A stretch of DNA of 64,000 nt from Sporisorium sorghi (taxonomy: Eukaryota; Basidiomycota; Ustilaginomycetes; Ustilaginales; Ustilaginaceae), in assembly GCA_023212695.1 (NCBI GenBank), contig JALCCG010000036.1, forward strand, positions 1 to 64,000, read 5' to 3'. Made by a program: the position numbers and the translations under genes. This document shows, piece by piece, positions 33,710-45,155 of this stretch. How positions within the stretch are numbered: the stretch's first letter is position 1; every line of letters begins with the position of its first letter. The notes under the pieces were generated by a model. The model was given only the letters and a program-made list of their open reading frames with translations, had not been told where the DNA came from and searched no databases.

Positions 33710-35938
33710 ATGAAAGTCATGAAGAGAGACGGATGCCTGGTGAATTTTGAGATGAGCCGGATTGTGAAGGCGGTGGATAAAGCATTTATAGCGGTAGAGG
33801 GTGCTTCCCGGGAGCAAGCTGCGTTAGAGATTGGCGTTCGGGCAGCCCATATAGCGGCGGGAATGGATCAGGTGACGGTGGAGGAGATTCAGGACATCGT
33901 GGTTGAACATTTGCAGAGCAGCGGTTATACAGAGGTAGCCGCGGCCTATCAGCAATACAGGGAAATCCGTGACCTGGAGCGGGTGCGCCGGGGGGAGCTG
34001 TATAAAATCAGCAGGGATGTGATTGGGGTAGCCAATCTCGATCTGCTGCGGGAGAATGCAAATCTGAACGGGGATTCCTTCAGCGGAAAAATGAGCCGTA
34101 TCGGCTCCGAATATGCCAAGTGGATGGCAAGTCATTTCGTTCTCCCGGCGGAGCTTATGAGAGCTGTCAAGGACGGTTATGTATATGTGCATGATCTGGA
34201 TCAGTATGCGCTCGGAACGACGAACTGTATATTCATCCCATTCAATCGTCTTTTGGAGCGGGGCTTTAATACCGGAAACGGATCCGTCCGGCCGCCGCAG
34301 AGTATTATGACGGCAATGGCGCTGGTAGCCATTATTTTTCAATCCCAGCAAAACAGTCAGTTCGGCGGTGTTTCGGGCAGTAAAATCGATTGGGATCTGG
34401 CACCGTATGTCGGTAAATCCTTTCGCCGGCATTTTCGCAAGGGTGTGGCCTATCTGGAGGAGGCAGCACAGAGAACATCGATGGCAGGTATTCTTCCGGA
34501 CAATGAATTATACATAGACAATGAGCAGCTGAAGGAAACATACCCTCGAACTTACCGATACGCCTACAATGAGACGGTGAATGAAGTGAAGCAGGCTGCG
34601 GAATCCTTGATCCATAATTTGAATACGATGAGCAGCCGGGCAGGCGGTCAGATTCCCTTCACTTCGCTGAACTACGGCATGTGTACGTCCACCGAAGGGC
34701 GTCTGGTGTCCCATGCCCTGCTTGACGCCACGATGAGGGGACTTGGCGGGGGAGAGACGCCGATTTTTCCACAGCATATATTTCAGTGCAAGCAAGGGGT
34801 CAATCAAAGGGAAGGAGATCCCAATTATGACCTGTTCCTGAAAGCTGTAGAATGCTCCAGCCGCAGGCTGTACCCGAATTTTGTCAATGTGGACGCATCG
34901 TTTAACCTTGCCTACTACAGCCCGGACGATCCGGATACAATCATTGCCACCATGGGGTGCCGAACAAGGACGATTGCAGACCGTTTTGGGCGAAATCGCC
35001 TGAGTGGAAAAGGCAATTTGTCCTTCAACACCATTAATCTGGTCAGGCTTGGCATTGAGCATGGAATACTCGAAGGGAAGCGGGACTTACCGGATCTGAC
35101 CCACTTCTTCAAGCAGCTGGATCATTATATGGTCATTGCGGTGGAGGGGCTGATTCATCGTTATGAGCTGCAAGCGGATCAACCGGCTAAAGCATCTGAT
35201 TTTATGATGCGGGAAGGCGTGTGGGAAGGCGGCGAAGTGTTGTCACCGGAGGACAAGGTGCGGGATTTGATCAAACACGGCACCCTTGCGCTTGGATTTA
35301 TCGGGCTGGCTGAATGCCTGAAGGCGTTAACCGGACAGCATCACGGGGAGGATGAGACCAGCCACCGGCTGGGGGTTGAGATCATAAGGCATATGCGGCA
35401 GTTTTGCGATGAGGCCAGTGAAAGATACAATCTGAACATCTCCTTGTTTGCAACACCTGCAGAGGGGTTATCCGGAAAATTCACGAAGCTGGATCGCCAT
35501 ACCTTCGGCGTGATCAAGGGGGTAACCGATCGCGAGTATTACACCAATTCCTTTCATGTTCCGGTTTACCATCCGATGGCAGCCTATCGAAAAATCCGCT
35601 CGGAAGCACCCTTTCACGAGCTGTGTAATGCAGGAGCCATTTCGTATGTAGAGCTGGATGGGAATGCGAGACAGAATACGGCTGCTTTTCGGGAGATCGT
35701 GCAGTTTGCCTTGCAGCAGAATATCGGGTATTTCTCTGTTAATCACCCTGTCGATCGGTGCCCGGCATGCAATTATGAGGGGATTATCGGGAGCGCTTGC
35801 CCCGGGTGTGGTGCTTCGGAAGCAGATGAGAACTTCCAGCGGCTGCGCAGGGTAACGGGGTATTTAACCGGCAATTATACCGAGCGCTTCAATTCCGCCA
35901 AACAGGCTGAGGTCAGGGACCGGGTGAAACATCTGTGA
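33710..35938 (+). CDS. nrdD: Anaerobic ribonucleoside-triphosphate reductase NrdD
   Basis: A 742-residue class III reductase that makes dNTPs without oxygen using a glycyl radical. An ATP-cone (about 1-90, KRDGCLVNFEMSRIVKAV) senses dATP. The core has the QNSQFGG loop, TSLNYGMCTSTEGR and MGCRTRT. A zinc site is formed by CPACNYEG and CPGCG near 690-710. The glycyl radical loop is RRVTGYLTGNYTERFN near the C terminus. ATG 33710 is 12 bases after AAGGAG; TTG 33698 is too close. The product needs NrdG, whose gene overlaps it by 4 bases. Confidence 0.97.
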   Translation: MKVMKRDGCLVNFEMSRIVKAVDKAFIAVEGASREQAALEIGVRAAHIAAGMDQVTVEEIQDIVVEHLQSSGYTEVAAAYQQYREIRDLERVRRGELYKISRDVIGVANLDLLRENANLNGDSFSGKMSRIGSEYAKWMASHFVLPAELMRAVKDGYVYVHDLDQYALGTTNCIFIPFNRLLERGFNTGNGSVRPPQSIMTAMALVAIIFQSQQNSQFGGVSGSKIDWDLAPYVGKSFRRHFRKGVAYLEEAAQRTSMAGILPDNELYIDNEQLKETYPRTYRYAYNETVNEVKQAAESLIHNLNTMSSRAGGQIPFTSLNYGMCTSTEGRLVSHALLDATMRGLGGGETPIFPQHIFQCKQGVNQREGDPNYDLFLKAVECSSRRLYPNFVNVDASFNLAYYSPDDPDTIIATMGCRTRTIADRFGRNRLSGKGNLSFNTINLVRLGIEHGILEGKRDLPDLTHFFKQLDHYMVIAVEGLIHRYELQADQPAKASDFMMREGVWEGGEVLSPEDKVRDLIKHGTLALGFIGLAECLKALTGQHHGEDETSHRLGVEIIRHMRQFCDEASERYNLNISLFATPAEGLSGKFTKLDRHTFGVIKGVTDREYYTNSFHVPVYHPMAAYRKIRSEAPFHELCNAGAISYVELDGNARQNTAAFREIVQFALQQNIGYFSVNHPVDRCPACNYEGIIGSACPGCGASEADENFQRLRRVTGYLTGNYTERFNSAKQAEVRDRVKHL

Positions 35939-36438
35939 ATGTGTGCGGATATTTGCCTGAGAGCATCAATGAAGGAGCCGGGCTTCGGGCCGTTCTTTTT
36001 GTCAGCGGGTGCCGTCATGCCTGCGAAGGATGTTTTAATGCGGCTTCCTGGGATTTTGAAGCAGGGGAACCGTTTGCAGAAGCGATGTCCATGAGAATAC
36101 TCCAAGATATGTTGGATAATCCTTTACTGGATGGCTTGACCTTATGTGGCGGGGACCCGTTCTTCTCTCCGGAGGAATGCAGTGCGTTTCTGTACAGCTT
36201 CAGGAAGCTGTGTCCCGGGAAAAATGTATGGGCTTATACGGGATTCACCTTTGAAGCATTGATGAGGCAGCCGAAGCGGCGTGAATTGGCTTTGCTGTGC
36301 GACGTGATCGTGGATGGCAAATTTCAAATGGAGCTGAGAGATGTCTCCCTTCCTTTCAGAGGCAGCTCGAATCAGCGATTAATTGATGTAGCGGCCAGCG
36401 TGGAGCATGGAGACGTTGTGGAATGGGTTCTCCGATAA
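35935..36438 (+). CDS. nrdG: NrdD-activating radical SAM protein NrdG
   Basis: A 167-residue activase. FVSGCRHACEGCFN (near 23-36) is the CxxxCxxC site for the 4Fe-4S cluster that cleaves SAM to place the glycyl radical on NrdD; GGDPFFSP is the Gly-rich SAM motif. The GTG start overlaps the nrdD stop (GTGA), so translation is coupled. It shares the FNR/NrdR-controlled promoter. Confidence 0.96.
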   Translation: MNVCGYLPESINEGAGLRAVLFVSGCRHACEGCFNAASWDFEAGEPFAEAMSMRILQDMLDNPLLDGLTLCGGDPFFSPEECSAFLYSFRKLCPGKNVWAYTGFTFEALMRQPKRRELALLCDVIVDGKFQMELRDVSLPFRGSSNQRLIDVAASVEHGDVVEWVLR

Positions 36439-36457
36439 TATTTCTTCTTATATAAAA

Positions 36458-36508
36458 AGAGCACACACTTCTCGGAACGGAAACCTTCCGGGTGAAGTGT
36501 GTGCTCTT
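36458..36508. terminator. Bidirectional terminator between nrdG and mnmA
   Basis: AGAGCACACACTT (36458-36470) pairs with AAGTGTGTGCTCT (36495-36507). The minus-strand side runs into TTTTTAT, so it serves mnmA best. Confidence 0.88.
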
Positions 36509-36526
36509 CAAGTTTAAACCAGCCGA

Positions 36527-37938
<1,412 letters not shown>

Positions 37939-38358
37939 TTGAAGATATCAACTAAAGGAAGATACGGATTAACGATTATGATGGAGCTGGCTGCCAAGTT
38001 TGGCGAAGGCCCAACCTCACTGAAGAGCATTGCCGAGAAGAACCAGCTTTCCGAGCATTACCTGGAGCAATTGATTGCACCGCTTCGGAATGCAGGTTTG
38101 GTCAAAAGCATTCGCGGCGCGTACGGAGGATATATCCTTTCTCGCGACCCGGCTACCATCACGGCGGGTGATGTGATTCGCGTGCTGGAAGGCCCGATAT
38201 CCCCTGTGGATTTTACGGAAGAGGACGATCCGGCGAAGCGGGATCTATGGCTGCGCATCCGCGACAGCATTGCTGAAGTTCTGGATTCCACAACACTCGA
38301 TTACCTGATCAACTATCATGAACAGTCTGCTGCAGACAATTACATGTTCTACATTTAA
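37939..38358 (+). CDS. cymR: CymR-type Rrf2 transcription regulator
   Basis: A 139-residue Rrf2-family winged-helix repressor, the size of B. subtilis CymR (138), the master regulator of cysteine metabolism that works with CysK. Visible: the N-terminal KISTKGRYGLTIMMELA, a recognition helix in SEHYLEQLIAPLRNAG, and the wing GAYGGYILSRDP. There is no cysteine at all, so it cannot bind the 2Fe-2S cluster of IscR; this supports CymR. TTG 37939 is 8 bases from AAAGAGGTG. iscS follows 12 bases later. Confidence 0.9.
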   Translation: MKISTKGRYGLTIMMELAAKFGEGPTSLKSIAEKNQLSEHYLEQLIAPLRNAGLVKSIRGAYGGYILSRDPATITAGDVIRVLEGPISPVDFTEEDDPAKRDLWLRIRDSIAEVLDSTTLDYLINYHEQSAADNYMFYI

Positions 38359-38370
38359 GGGTGACCTATT

Positions 38371-39516
38371 ATGAAATCGATATATCTGGATCATGCCGCA
38401 TCAACTCCGGTGCACCCGGAAGTTGCCCAGCGGATGATGAATGTGATGACAGGCCAATACGGCAACGCTTCAAGCGTCCATGCCTTTGGACGAGAAGCGA
38501 AGAAGATTGTAAGCGGGGCGCGTGATCAAATCGCGGCCCTTTTAGGATGCCAGTCGGACGAGCTGGTGTTTACCGCAGGCGGAACCGAAAGCGATAATCT
38601 GGCTATTTTGGGAATGTTGGAATCGCTCGGAACGAAGGGCAAACACGTCATTACCTCAGCGATCGAGCACCATGCAGTACTTCATACATGCCATGAGCTG
38701 GAACGGCAGGGCTGTGAGGTGACCTATGTCCCTGTAGACAGTACAGGGCGTGTGTCCGTGGAGGACATTGTCGGCGCGATCAAGGACAACACGGTGCTTG
38801 TGACGATTATGTACGGTAATAATGAAGTAGGCACTGTTCAACCGATTGCTGAGATCGGCGAGGTATGCCGCAGCCGGGGAATTGTGTTCCACAGTGATGC
38901 TGTGCAAGCTCTGGGCTCAGAGGCAATCTCATGCCGCGACCTGCCGGTGGATATGTGGAGCTTCTCCGCTCACAAAATCAACGGGCCGCAGGGCGTTGGA
39001 GCTTTGGTTGTCCGCAGAGGAATCAGTGTAAACCCACGCCTGTTTGGAGGGCTGCAGGAGAAGAAACGTCGTGCCGGAACCGAGAATATGGCTGGAATAG
39101 CCGGTTTTGCAGCGGCTGTGGAATTGGCCGTGAGAAACATGGAGCAGCGTATTCAGCATTACAGCGGGCTGAGATCAACCCTGCTTCAGGGTCTTCGTCA
39201 GGAGATTGGCGAGGATTCTTTTGTGATCAACGGAAACCTGGATCATTACCTACCTCACATCCTAAATATCAGCTTTCCTGGTTCCAACACGGAGTCTATG
39301 CTGATGAACCTCGATATGGAAGGGATTGCGGCAGCAAGCGGCTCAGCCTGCACGTCGGGATCTCTGGAAGTATCCCATGTACTCCAATCCATGAAACTTT
39401 CTGACCCTGTTTTGCGCTCTGCGATTCGTTTTAGTTTCGGTTTGGGTAATACTACTCAAGAAATGGAGTACACTGCCCAAAAAATTGGAACCATCCTTAA
39501 TCGGTTACGTAAATAG
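38371..39516 (+). CDS. iscS: Cysteine desulfurase (IscS/NifS type)
   Basis: A 381-residue PLP enzyme that moves sulfur from cysteine to a protein persulfide. PLP Lys is K202 in SAHKINGPQG; the mobile catalytic Cys is C327 in SGSACTSG. It is the YrvO type that feeds MnmA in B. subtilis. It is co-transcribed with cymR; MnmA, its likely acceptor, is 730 bases away on the other strand. Confidence 0.95.
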   Translation: MKSIYLDHAASTPVHPEVAQRMMNVMTGQYGNASSVHAFGREAKKIVSGARDQIAALLGCQSDELVFTAGGTESDNLAILGMLESLGTKGKHVITSAIEHHAVLHTCHELERQGCEVTYVPVDSTGRVSVEDIVGAIKDNTVLVTIMYGNNEVGTVQPIAEIGEVCRSRGIVFHSDAVQALGSEAISCRDLPVDMWSFSAHKINGPQGVGALVVRRGISVNPRLFGGLQEKKRRAGTENMAGIAGFAAAVELAVRNMEQRIQHYSGLRSTLLQGLRQEIGEDSFVINGNLDHYLPHILNISFPGSNTESMLMNLDMEGIAAASGSACTSGSLEVSHVLQSMKLSDPVLRSAIRFSFGLGNTTQEMEYTAQKIGTILNRLRK

Positions 39517-39657
39517 ATGTTAAGGGATTTCTCCTTCTAAGGAAAAGGGGGTATGCGTTCGTCCATTTCATCCTTTGAGATTGGCCGTTAGTCGGATGTC
39601 GTTTTGACCGACGGTTGATTTTAAACCCATGGAGGATGAGGAGGTGTCCACCGTATT

Positions 39658-40179
39658 ATGAAACTTCAAGAAATGATTGGACTGGCTGTATTCGACGTGG
39701 AGAACGGTAAGGAAATCGGCAAAATCCACGATTTTATACTAGATGAGAACTGGTTGATCACCGGATTGGAACTGGACGGCAAGGCTTTGTTTTCCACTCA
39801 TGTGAAAAGCGTCTCATGGGAAGATATTGTAGCCTATGGGGAAGATGCCGTCATGATTCGCAACCAGGAGGCTGTCCGAAAGCTGGGCGCCAATGATATA
39901 CCGCTTACGTACCTGTTGGGCAAGCGCAAACTGAAAGAGATGCAGGTCTTGACCGAGGATGGAATCCTGCTTGGACGTATATCGGATGTTTATTTTGAGC
40001 AGGAACAGGGCAATACAATACTAGGGTTAGAAATATCTGATGGATTTGTATCGGATTTGATCGAAGGTCGCAAATGGCTGCCTTGCACAGCGGAAATGGC
40101 TATCGGCGAGAGTGCCGTCATGGTACCCCCGATGAGCGAACAGCGTCTGGAAAAAGCCATTAATTCTGTGAACGGATAG
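39658..40179 (+). CDS. PRC-barrel domain protein (YrrD-like)
   Basis: A 173-residue protein with two PRC-barrel repeats, about 1-75 (LAVFDVENGKEIGKIHDFIL) and 90-160 (VLTEDGILLGRISDVYFE). There is no signal peptide and no membrane segment. PRC barrels bind RNA or partner proteins in RimM and photosynthetic reaction centres. The role is unknown; B. subtilis yrrD is the positional counterpart. Confidence 0.85.
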   Translation: MKLQEMIGLAVFDVENGKEIGKIHDFILDENWLITGLELDGKALFSTHVKSVSWEDIVAYGEDAVMIRNQEAVRKLGANDIPLTYLLGKRKLKEMQVLTEDGILLGRISDVYFEQEQGNTILGLEISDGFVSDLIEGRKWLPCTAEMAIGESAVMVPPMSEQRLEKAINSVNG

Positions 40180-40190
40180 GGTGAGGTAGG

Positions 40191-40400
40191 ATGAAATGTC
40201 CAAACTGTAGTTCCAAAGATATCGGAAAGATTGGCTCCCACCAGTTTTATTGCTGGGGTTGCTTTATCGAATTGACAGTCAACGGAGAGAAAATGTCAGT
40301 ATACCAAGTAGAAGAGGACGGCACGCTCAGCTCGCTGGATGACCTGTTCTTCGGCGATGAAATGCAGCCGGATTTCCCTCAAATACACGCGTCCTCTTAA
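40191..40400 (+). CDS. Small zinc-ribbon protein
   Basis: A 69-residue protein. CPNCSS (about 3-8) and CWGCF (about 21-25) form a treble-clef-like four-cysteine zinc site; the rest is acidic (DDLFFGDEM). The start follows GGGTGAGGTAGG. It starts 11 bases after the PRC gene stop, so the two are likely co-expressed. Function unknown. Confidence 0.85.
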   Translation: MKCPNCSSKDIGKIGSHQFYCWGCFIELTVNGEKMSVYQVEEDGTLSSLDDLFFGDEMQPDFPQIHASS

Positions 40401-40427
40401 AGTGCGCGTACATATTACAAGATAAAC

Positions 40428-40475
40428 GACTCCTTGCCAAAGGCCGATGCGGCTGTATAGCAGGAGTCTTTTTTC
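40428..40475 (+). terminator. Terminator after the zinc-ribbon gene
   Basis: GACTCCT (40428-40434) pairs with AGGAGTC (40462-40468); an inner GGCCG/CGGCT arm and a T-run follow. Confidence 0.8.
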
Positions 40476-40558
40476 ATGTCCGCTGCTGGAAATCTTAGTT
40501 TATTTCTGGAAGCTTGTACATATACTACAGGGTAGCTTGCGAAAAAGGAGGGTACCCT

Positions 40559-41626
40559 GTGGAACAGCTGACGGAGAGCAAGTGGTTTCGATTATTGGTA
40601 TGGTTGATGCTTGGATTGATCTCTCTTTACTTTGTCTGGCTGCTGCGTCCGCTGTTTCTGGATGTCTATCGATTTCTCAAGGCTGTTCTGGCACCATTTC
40701 TGGTTGCCATGATCATATCTTATGTGCTCAATCCGGTTGTATGCATGCTCTCCGACCGCAAAGTTCCCCGCAGCATGGCCGTGCTGATCATTTATGCCGT
40801 CTTTCTGACCTCGCTCGCGGTCATTCTGATTAATATGATTCCGATGCTGATTCGGCAGCTGGAAGAGCTTAATGAGCATCTGCCCGAATTAACAATGAAT
40901 GCTCAAAGTCTCATGACCAATCTGGATAGCAGGCTGCTGCCGCCTGGGGTTCGCACGGGGATGAACAGCTGGTTCTTTCAGATGGAATCGAGGCTCGCTG
41001 GCGGCATCACGGCTTTTATGGACAATATCGGCAACACCATCAACATCCTGTTTAATGTATTGATTGTTCCGTTCCTGATCTTTTACATATTAAAAGATTT
41101 TGAGGTGTTCCAGCGAACGGCCGTATCGTATCTGCCCCGGAGTCATCGCAAATCAATTGTCATGCTGCTTAAGGAGATCGACACGGCGCTTGGGAATTAT
41201 GTCCGCGGGCAGTTTCTGGTGTGCTTGATCATCGGCGTTCTGGCTTACGTGGGGTATATTATCGTGGGCATGCCTTACGCACTGCTGCTGGCCAGCATCG
41301 TGGCGGTGTTCAACATCATTCCGTATTTAGGCCCTTTTCTCGGCGCGGCTCCTGCGCTTGTGATGGCATCCACCATTTCATGGAAGATGGTGCTGCTTGT
41401 GGTGGTTGTGAATATGATCTGTCAGACGCTGGAGAGCAACGTCATTTCACCCCAAGTGGTGGGAAAAAAGCTGCATATGCATCCACTGTTGATCATTTTT
41501 GCCCTGTTAGTCGGGGGGCAGTTGGCAGGAACGGTGGGCTTGATTTTGGCTGTGCCCGTTTTTGCTGTCATCAAAGTGCTGCTGCAGCATTTTTTTGCCT
41601 ATTATGTAAGAAGGAAATCAGGCTGA
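40559..41626 (+). CDS. AI-2E family (PerM/YrrI-like) membrane protein
   Basis: A 355-residue polytopic protein with about eight membrane helices and the family motif VAVFNIIPYLGPFLGAAPAL near 240 and VVGKKLHMHPLLIIFALLVGG near the end. AI-2E members include transporters of autoinducer-2, of ions and of small organic compounds. It is the size of B. subtilis YrrI (353), which also precedes alaS. GTG 40559 follows AAGGAGGG. A paralogue occurs at 54002-55171. Confidence 0.9.
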   Translation: MEQLTESKWFRLLVWLMLGLISLYFVWLLRPLFLDVYRFLKAVLAPFLVAMIISYVLNPVVCMLSDRKVPRSMAVLIIYAVFLTSLAVILINMIPMLIRQLEELNEHLPELTMNAQSLMTNLDSRLLPPGVRTGMNSWFFQMESRLAGGITAFMDNIGNTINILFNVLIVPFLIFYILKDFEVFQRTAVSYLPRSHRKSIVMLLKEIDTALGNYVRGQFLVCLIIGVLAYVGYIIVGMPYALLLASIVAVFNIIPYLGPFLGAAPALVMASTISWKMVLLVVVVNMICQTLESNVISPQVVGKKLHMHPLLIIFALLVGGQLAGTVGLILAVPVFAVIKVLLQHFFAYYVRRKSG

Positions 41627-41658
41627 TTGCTCCAATTCAGACTTGCCATGCTCCTGCA

Positions 41659-41687
41659 TTGACAGATAGATTCACCCTAGATATACT
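41659..41687 (+). promoter_or_regulatory. SigmaA promoter for alaS
   Basis: A consensus TTGACA (41659-41664), 17 bases, TATACT (41682-41687). The start would be near 41694. Confidence 0.88.
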
Positions 41688-41711
41688 TGAAATGTTAGAT
41701 CCATAACCGTA

Positions 41712-41989
41712 CAAATCGATGAGAAAATCAAGTAGGCTTAGAGTACCTTGCTCAGAGAACAGGTTCCTTACGGGCAATCATCCGTCTGGCTGCGAGAACC
41801 TGGAAGTGTCCCAAGCTGAACAGCTAATTTTTGAGTGTGAGTCAAATTCACCGGCTGGCCCCCGTTATCAAGCTGCAACAAGGCGATCGTCACGTGCTTC
41901 TCCAGGGAAACAGTCTGGAGCTGAAATGGACGATAACCAGGGTGGTACCGCGAGAACATCGTCCCTGAATTATTTCAGGGGCGTTTTTT
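41712..41989 (+). promoter_or_regulatory. T-box riboswitch leader of alaS
   Basis: Elements in order: AGTA (41731-41734), AGAGA, CTGG in the distal loop, GAA (41818-41820) with GCT (41823-41825) just below it as the probable alanine specifier, and the T-box AACCAGGGTGGTACCGCG (41934-41951). The terminator stem CGTCCCTGAA/TTCAGGGGCG (41960-41969 with 41974-41983) ends in TTTTTT. Uncharged tRNA-Ala would promote alaS expression. Confidence 0.93.
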
Positions 41990-42044
41990 GTGTTTGGATG
42001 CAAGTCAATCCGATCCCTATATTACGACTGGAGGATGTGTAGAG

Positions 42045-44672
42045 ATGAAAGCTAGTGAAATCCGTTCCAAATGGCTGGAGTTTTTTGCTGAGAAAGGCCA
42101 CAATATTGAACCAAGTGCATCGCTTGTACCGCATAATGATCCGTCCCTGCTCTGGATTAATGCAGGTATGGCTCCACTCAAGCCATACTTTGACGGGCGT
42201 GTGAAGCCTGAGAATCCGAGAATCGCAAATTCGCAAAAATGTATTCGTACCAACGATATTGAGAATGTCGGCAAGACGCGCCGTCACCATACGTTTTTTG
42301 AAATGCTGGGCAACTTCTCCATCGGAGACTACTTTAAAGAAGAAGTTATCACGTGGGCATGGGAATTTTTGACCGACAAGAAGTGGATCGGATTCGATCC
42401 CGAGAAGCTGTCCGTCACCGTTTATCCCGAAGACGAAGAAGCATTTAAATTGTGGAATGAAAAAATCGGTCTGCCGGAGAGCCGCATCATTAAGCTGCAG
42501 GATAACTTTTGGGAGATTGGCGAAGGTCCTTGCGGCCCTTGTACCGAAATTTTCTATGACCGTGGCGAAGAATACGGCAAGGGCACTCCGGAATCGGAGA
42601 TGTTTCCTGGCGGAGAGAATGAACGCTGGCTTGAAGTGTGGAACCTGGTATTCACCCAGTTCAACCTGAACAAGGACGGCAGTTATATGCCGCTTCCCAA
42701 CAAGAATATTGATACGGGCGCCGGTCTGGAGCGCTTCGCATCCATTCTGCAAAATGTCGACTCCAACTTCGACACCGATTTGTTCCAGCCTATTATTCAG
42801 AGAACGGCGGAACTGGCTGGCGTGAAATATAATGATTCTCCTGAGTATGATGTGGCCCTGAAGGTTATTGCGGACCATATTCGCACGGTTGTGTTTGCCG
42901 TAGGTGATGGCGTGTTGCCTTCGAATGAAGGACGCGGTTACGTGATCCGCCGTTTGCTCCGTCGTGCGGTGCGTTATGGCAAGGTGCTGGGGCTGGACAA
43001 ACCGTTCATGTACACCTTGACTGAAACCGTGGGCGATATTATGGGAGTGTACTACCCGGAGGTCGTGGAGAAACGCGCATTCATTGAGAAGGTGGTTGCG
43101 ACGGAAGAGGAACAGTTCCACAAAACGCTTTCGGATGGGCTCGGCATCTTGGCGGAGGTCAGCGCTGAAGCCAAAAAGCAGGGAAAATCGGTGATCAGCG
43201 GCAGCGACGCATTCAAATTGTATGATACCTATGGCTTCCCGTTTGATTTGACGGAAGATTATGCTTCTGAGAACGGTTTGACCGTGGACCGCGAAGGCTT
43301 TGACGCTGCGATGAAGGAACAGCGCGATCGTGCGCGTGCAGCCCGTCATGAGACGGAAAGCATGAAGATACAAGGCGGCGTTCTTTCCGATTATACGGTT
43401 AAAAGTGAATTTGTTGGATATAATGACACCGTTCGCGAGGCGAAAGTACTCGCCATCGTGTCCGATGACAGTTTTGCCGACAACGTGAGCGAAGGCCAGA
43501 CCTGTCAAGTCATTCTGGATGCTACGCCGTTCTATGCCGAAAGCGGCGGTCAGGTGAGCGATCAGGGTGTTTTGGAGGGCGGATCTGTCCGTGCCCGAGT
43601 CGAAGGTCTCTTCAAGGCTCCTCATGGACAGCATGTACACTTTGTAACTGTAGAACTCGGCGAGCTTAAAGTGGGCGATACCGTGACAGCACAGGTGAAT
43701 GCCTCCATGCGCAATGATATCGTCAAGAACCATACGGCGACTCACCTTCTGCACAAAGCGTTAAAAGAAGTGTTGGGCGATCATGTGAACCAGGCAGGTT
43801 CCCTGGTTGAGCCGCAGCGTCTGCGTTTTGACTTCTCCCATTTTGGCAGCATCACGCAAGAGGAGCTTGGCGATATTGAGCGCCGGGTTAATGAGCAGGT
43901 ATGGAAGAGCATCCCGGTTGTCATCGAACGCAAGGGCATTGACGAAGCGAAAGCAATGGGCGCCATGGCTTTGTTCGGAGAGAAGTACGGCGACATCGTC
44001 CGAGTGGTTCAAGTCGGCGATTACAGCATCGAGCTGTGCGGCGGATGTCATGTGGGGAATACGTCCCAGATCGGAATCTTTAAGCTGCTGGGCGAGAGCG
44101 GGATCGGATCGGGCGTACGCCGGATTGAGGCGGTAACGGGCCGCTATGCTTACGAGCATCTGGAGGAACAGTTGGATCTGCTCAAACAAGCCGCCGGCCT
44201 GCTGAAGAGCAATCTTACGGATGTGCCAAAGCGGATTGAGGGCCTGAATCAACAAGTGAAGGATCTTGCCCGCGAGAACGAGTCCCTGCAAGGCAAGCTG
44301 GGAGCCATTGAGGCCAGCCAATTGACCGATAAAGTGAAGCAGGTTGGAAATACGCCTCTGCTTGCTGTGGAAGTACAGGCAGGCAGCATGGACGGACTTC
44401 GGGGTATCGCCGACGAATTGAAAGGCAAATTGCCGGATGCCATTCTGGTACTCGGTTCCAAGGCAGACGACAAGGTGAATTTTGTTGTAGCTGTTCCGCA
44501 GGATCTGGTGAAAAAGGGCTACCATGCAGGCAAGCTCGTTAAGGAAGTGGCTTCGGTATGCGGCGGTGGCGGTGGCGGCCGTCCGGATATGGCGCAAGCC
44601 GGAGGCAAGGATGCTTCCAAGCTTGCCCAAGCGCTGCAGCACGCAGAGGAACTTGTGGCCAAGGGCGTATAA
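42045..44672 (+). CDS. alaS: Alanyl-tRNA synthetase
   Basis: An 875-residue class II synthetase. The catalytic domain includes [16 protein letters not shown], [14 protein letters not shown] and TGAGLERF motifs; the editing domain carries [11 protein letters not shown] and, near 665, [13 protein letters not shown]; a coiled coil and the C-Ala domain with a [15 protein letters not shown] turn end the protein. ATG 42045 is 10 bases after GGAGG; in-frame upstream codons lie in the T-box terminator. It is followed by a hairpin and then the ireB-yqgF-yrzB set, the usual Bacillus order. Confidence 0.98.
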   Translation: MKASEIRSKWLEFFAEKGHNIEPSASLVPHNDPSLLWINAGMAPLKPYFDGRVKPENPRIANSQKCIRTNDIENVGKTRRHHTFFEMLGNFSIGDYFKEEVITWAWEFLTDKKWIGFDPEKLSVTVYPEDEEAFKLWNEKIGLPESRIIKLQDNFWEIGEGPCGPCTEIFYDRGEEYGKGTPESEMFPGGENERWLEVWNLVFTQFNLNKDGSYMPLPNKNIDTGAGLERFASILQNVDSNFDTDLFQPIIQRTAELAGVKYNDSPEYDVALKVIADHIRTVVFAVGDGVLPSNEGRGYVIRRLLRRAVRYGKVLGLDKPFMYTLTETVGDIMGVYYPEVVEKRAFIEKVVATEEEQFHKTLSDGLGILAEVSAEAKKQGKSVISGSDAFKLYDTYGFPFDLTEDYASENGLTVDREGFDAAMKEQRDRARAARHETESMKIQGGVLSDYTVKSEFVGYNDTVREAKVLAIVSDDSFADNVSEGQTCQVILDATPFYAESGGQVSDQGVLEGGSVRARVEGLFKAPHGQHVHFVTVELGELKVGDTVTAQVNASMRNDIVKNHTATHLLHKALKEVLGDHVNQAGSLVEPQRLRFDFSHFGSITQEELGDIERRVNEQVWKSIPVVIERKGIDEAKAMGAMALFGEKYGDIVRVVQVGDYSIELCGGCHVGNTSQIGIFKLLGESGIGSGVRRIEAVTGRYAYEHLEEQLDLLKQAAGLLKSNLTDVPKRIEGLNQQVKDLARENESLQGKLGAIEASQLTDKVKQVGNTPLLAVEVQAGSMDGLRGIADELKGKLPDAILVLGSKADDKVNFVVAVPQDLVKKGYHAGKLVKEVASVCGGGGGGRPDMAQAGGKDASKLAQALQHAEELVAKGV

Positions 44673-44685
44673 CCTTTCTTGTCCA

Positions 44686-44744
44686 GATTGTGTACAGCAA
44701 ACCGGAATCAATATTTTTGCTGTACACAATCCTGAATTTTTTGG
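44686..44744 (+). terminator. Terminator-like hairpin after alaS
   Basis: A perfect 16-bp stem (44686-44701 with 44716-44731) and, 5 bases on, TTTTTT. The 14-base loop and delayed T-run make efficiency uncertain. Confidence 0.7.
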
Positions 44745-44882
44745 AACACTTCCTAAATATTTCGCTTTGGATTTCCGTAGAGACTTAGGGTTATGTTATG
44801 ATATAACTAGATCAAGCTGGTAAATATTTATTCGACGAAGCATGGTAAATCATGTTCTTTGAAGAAGCGAGGTGTGTCACAC

Positions 44883-45143
44883 ATGGACTCCATGGATAAG
44901 ACAGTCAAGTTCAATGTAAAAGGTGATGAGAAGGAGGCTTCCGCCCAGGACATTCTACTTTCGGTATATGATTCGCTGGTAGAGAAGGAGTACAATCCGA
45001 TTAACCAAATCGTAGGGTATCTTTTGTCCGGGGATCCAGCTTATATACCTCGGCACAATAATGCCAGAAGTTTGATCCGGAAGAAAGAGCGAGATGAATT
45101 GATTGAAGAACTGGTCCGGTTCTATTTAGCCAGTCACCGTTAG
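44883..45143 (+). CDS. IreB family protein (UPF0297, YrzL-like)
   Basis: An 86-residue protein with the invariant [12 protein letters not shown] near 5-16 and [19 protein letters not shown] near 38-56. In Enterococcus, IreB is a negative regulator of cephalosporin resistance phosphorylated by the IreK PASTA kinase on N-terminal threonines; here Thr6 in MDKT matches that position. It begins with ATG 44883 after GAGGTG. It heads the yrzL-yrrK-yrzB cluster. Confidence 0.92.
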   Translation: MDSMDKTVKFNVKGDEKEASAQDILLSVYDSLVEKEYNPINQIVGYLLSGDPAYIPRHNNARSLIRKKERDELIEELVRFYLASHR

Positions 45144-45155
45144 GAGTACACAGGG

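Noticed and set aside
41970..43754. A long open frame on the minus strand across alaS and its leader.
   Set aside because: It covers the T-box terminator and a conserved synthetase, and its product resembles no family.
43761..44729. Another long minus-strand open frame over the 3' half of alaS.
   Set aside because: Antisense to conserved coding sequence; no start signals.
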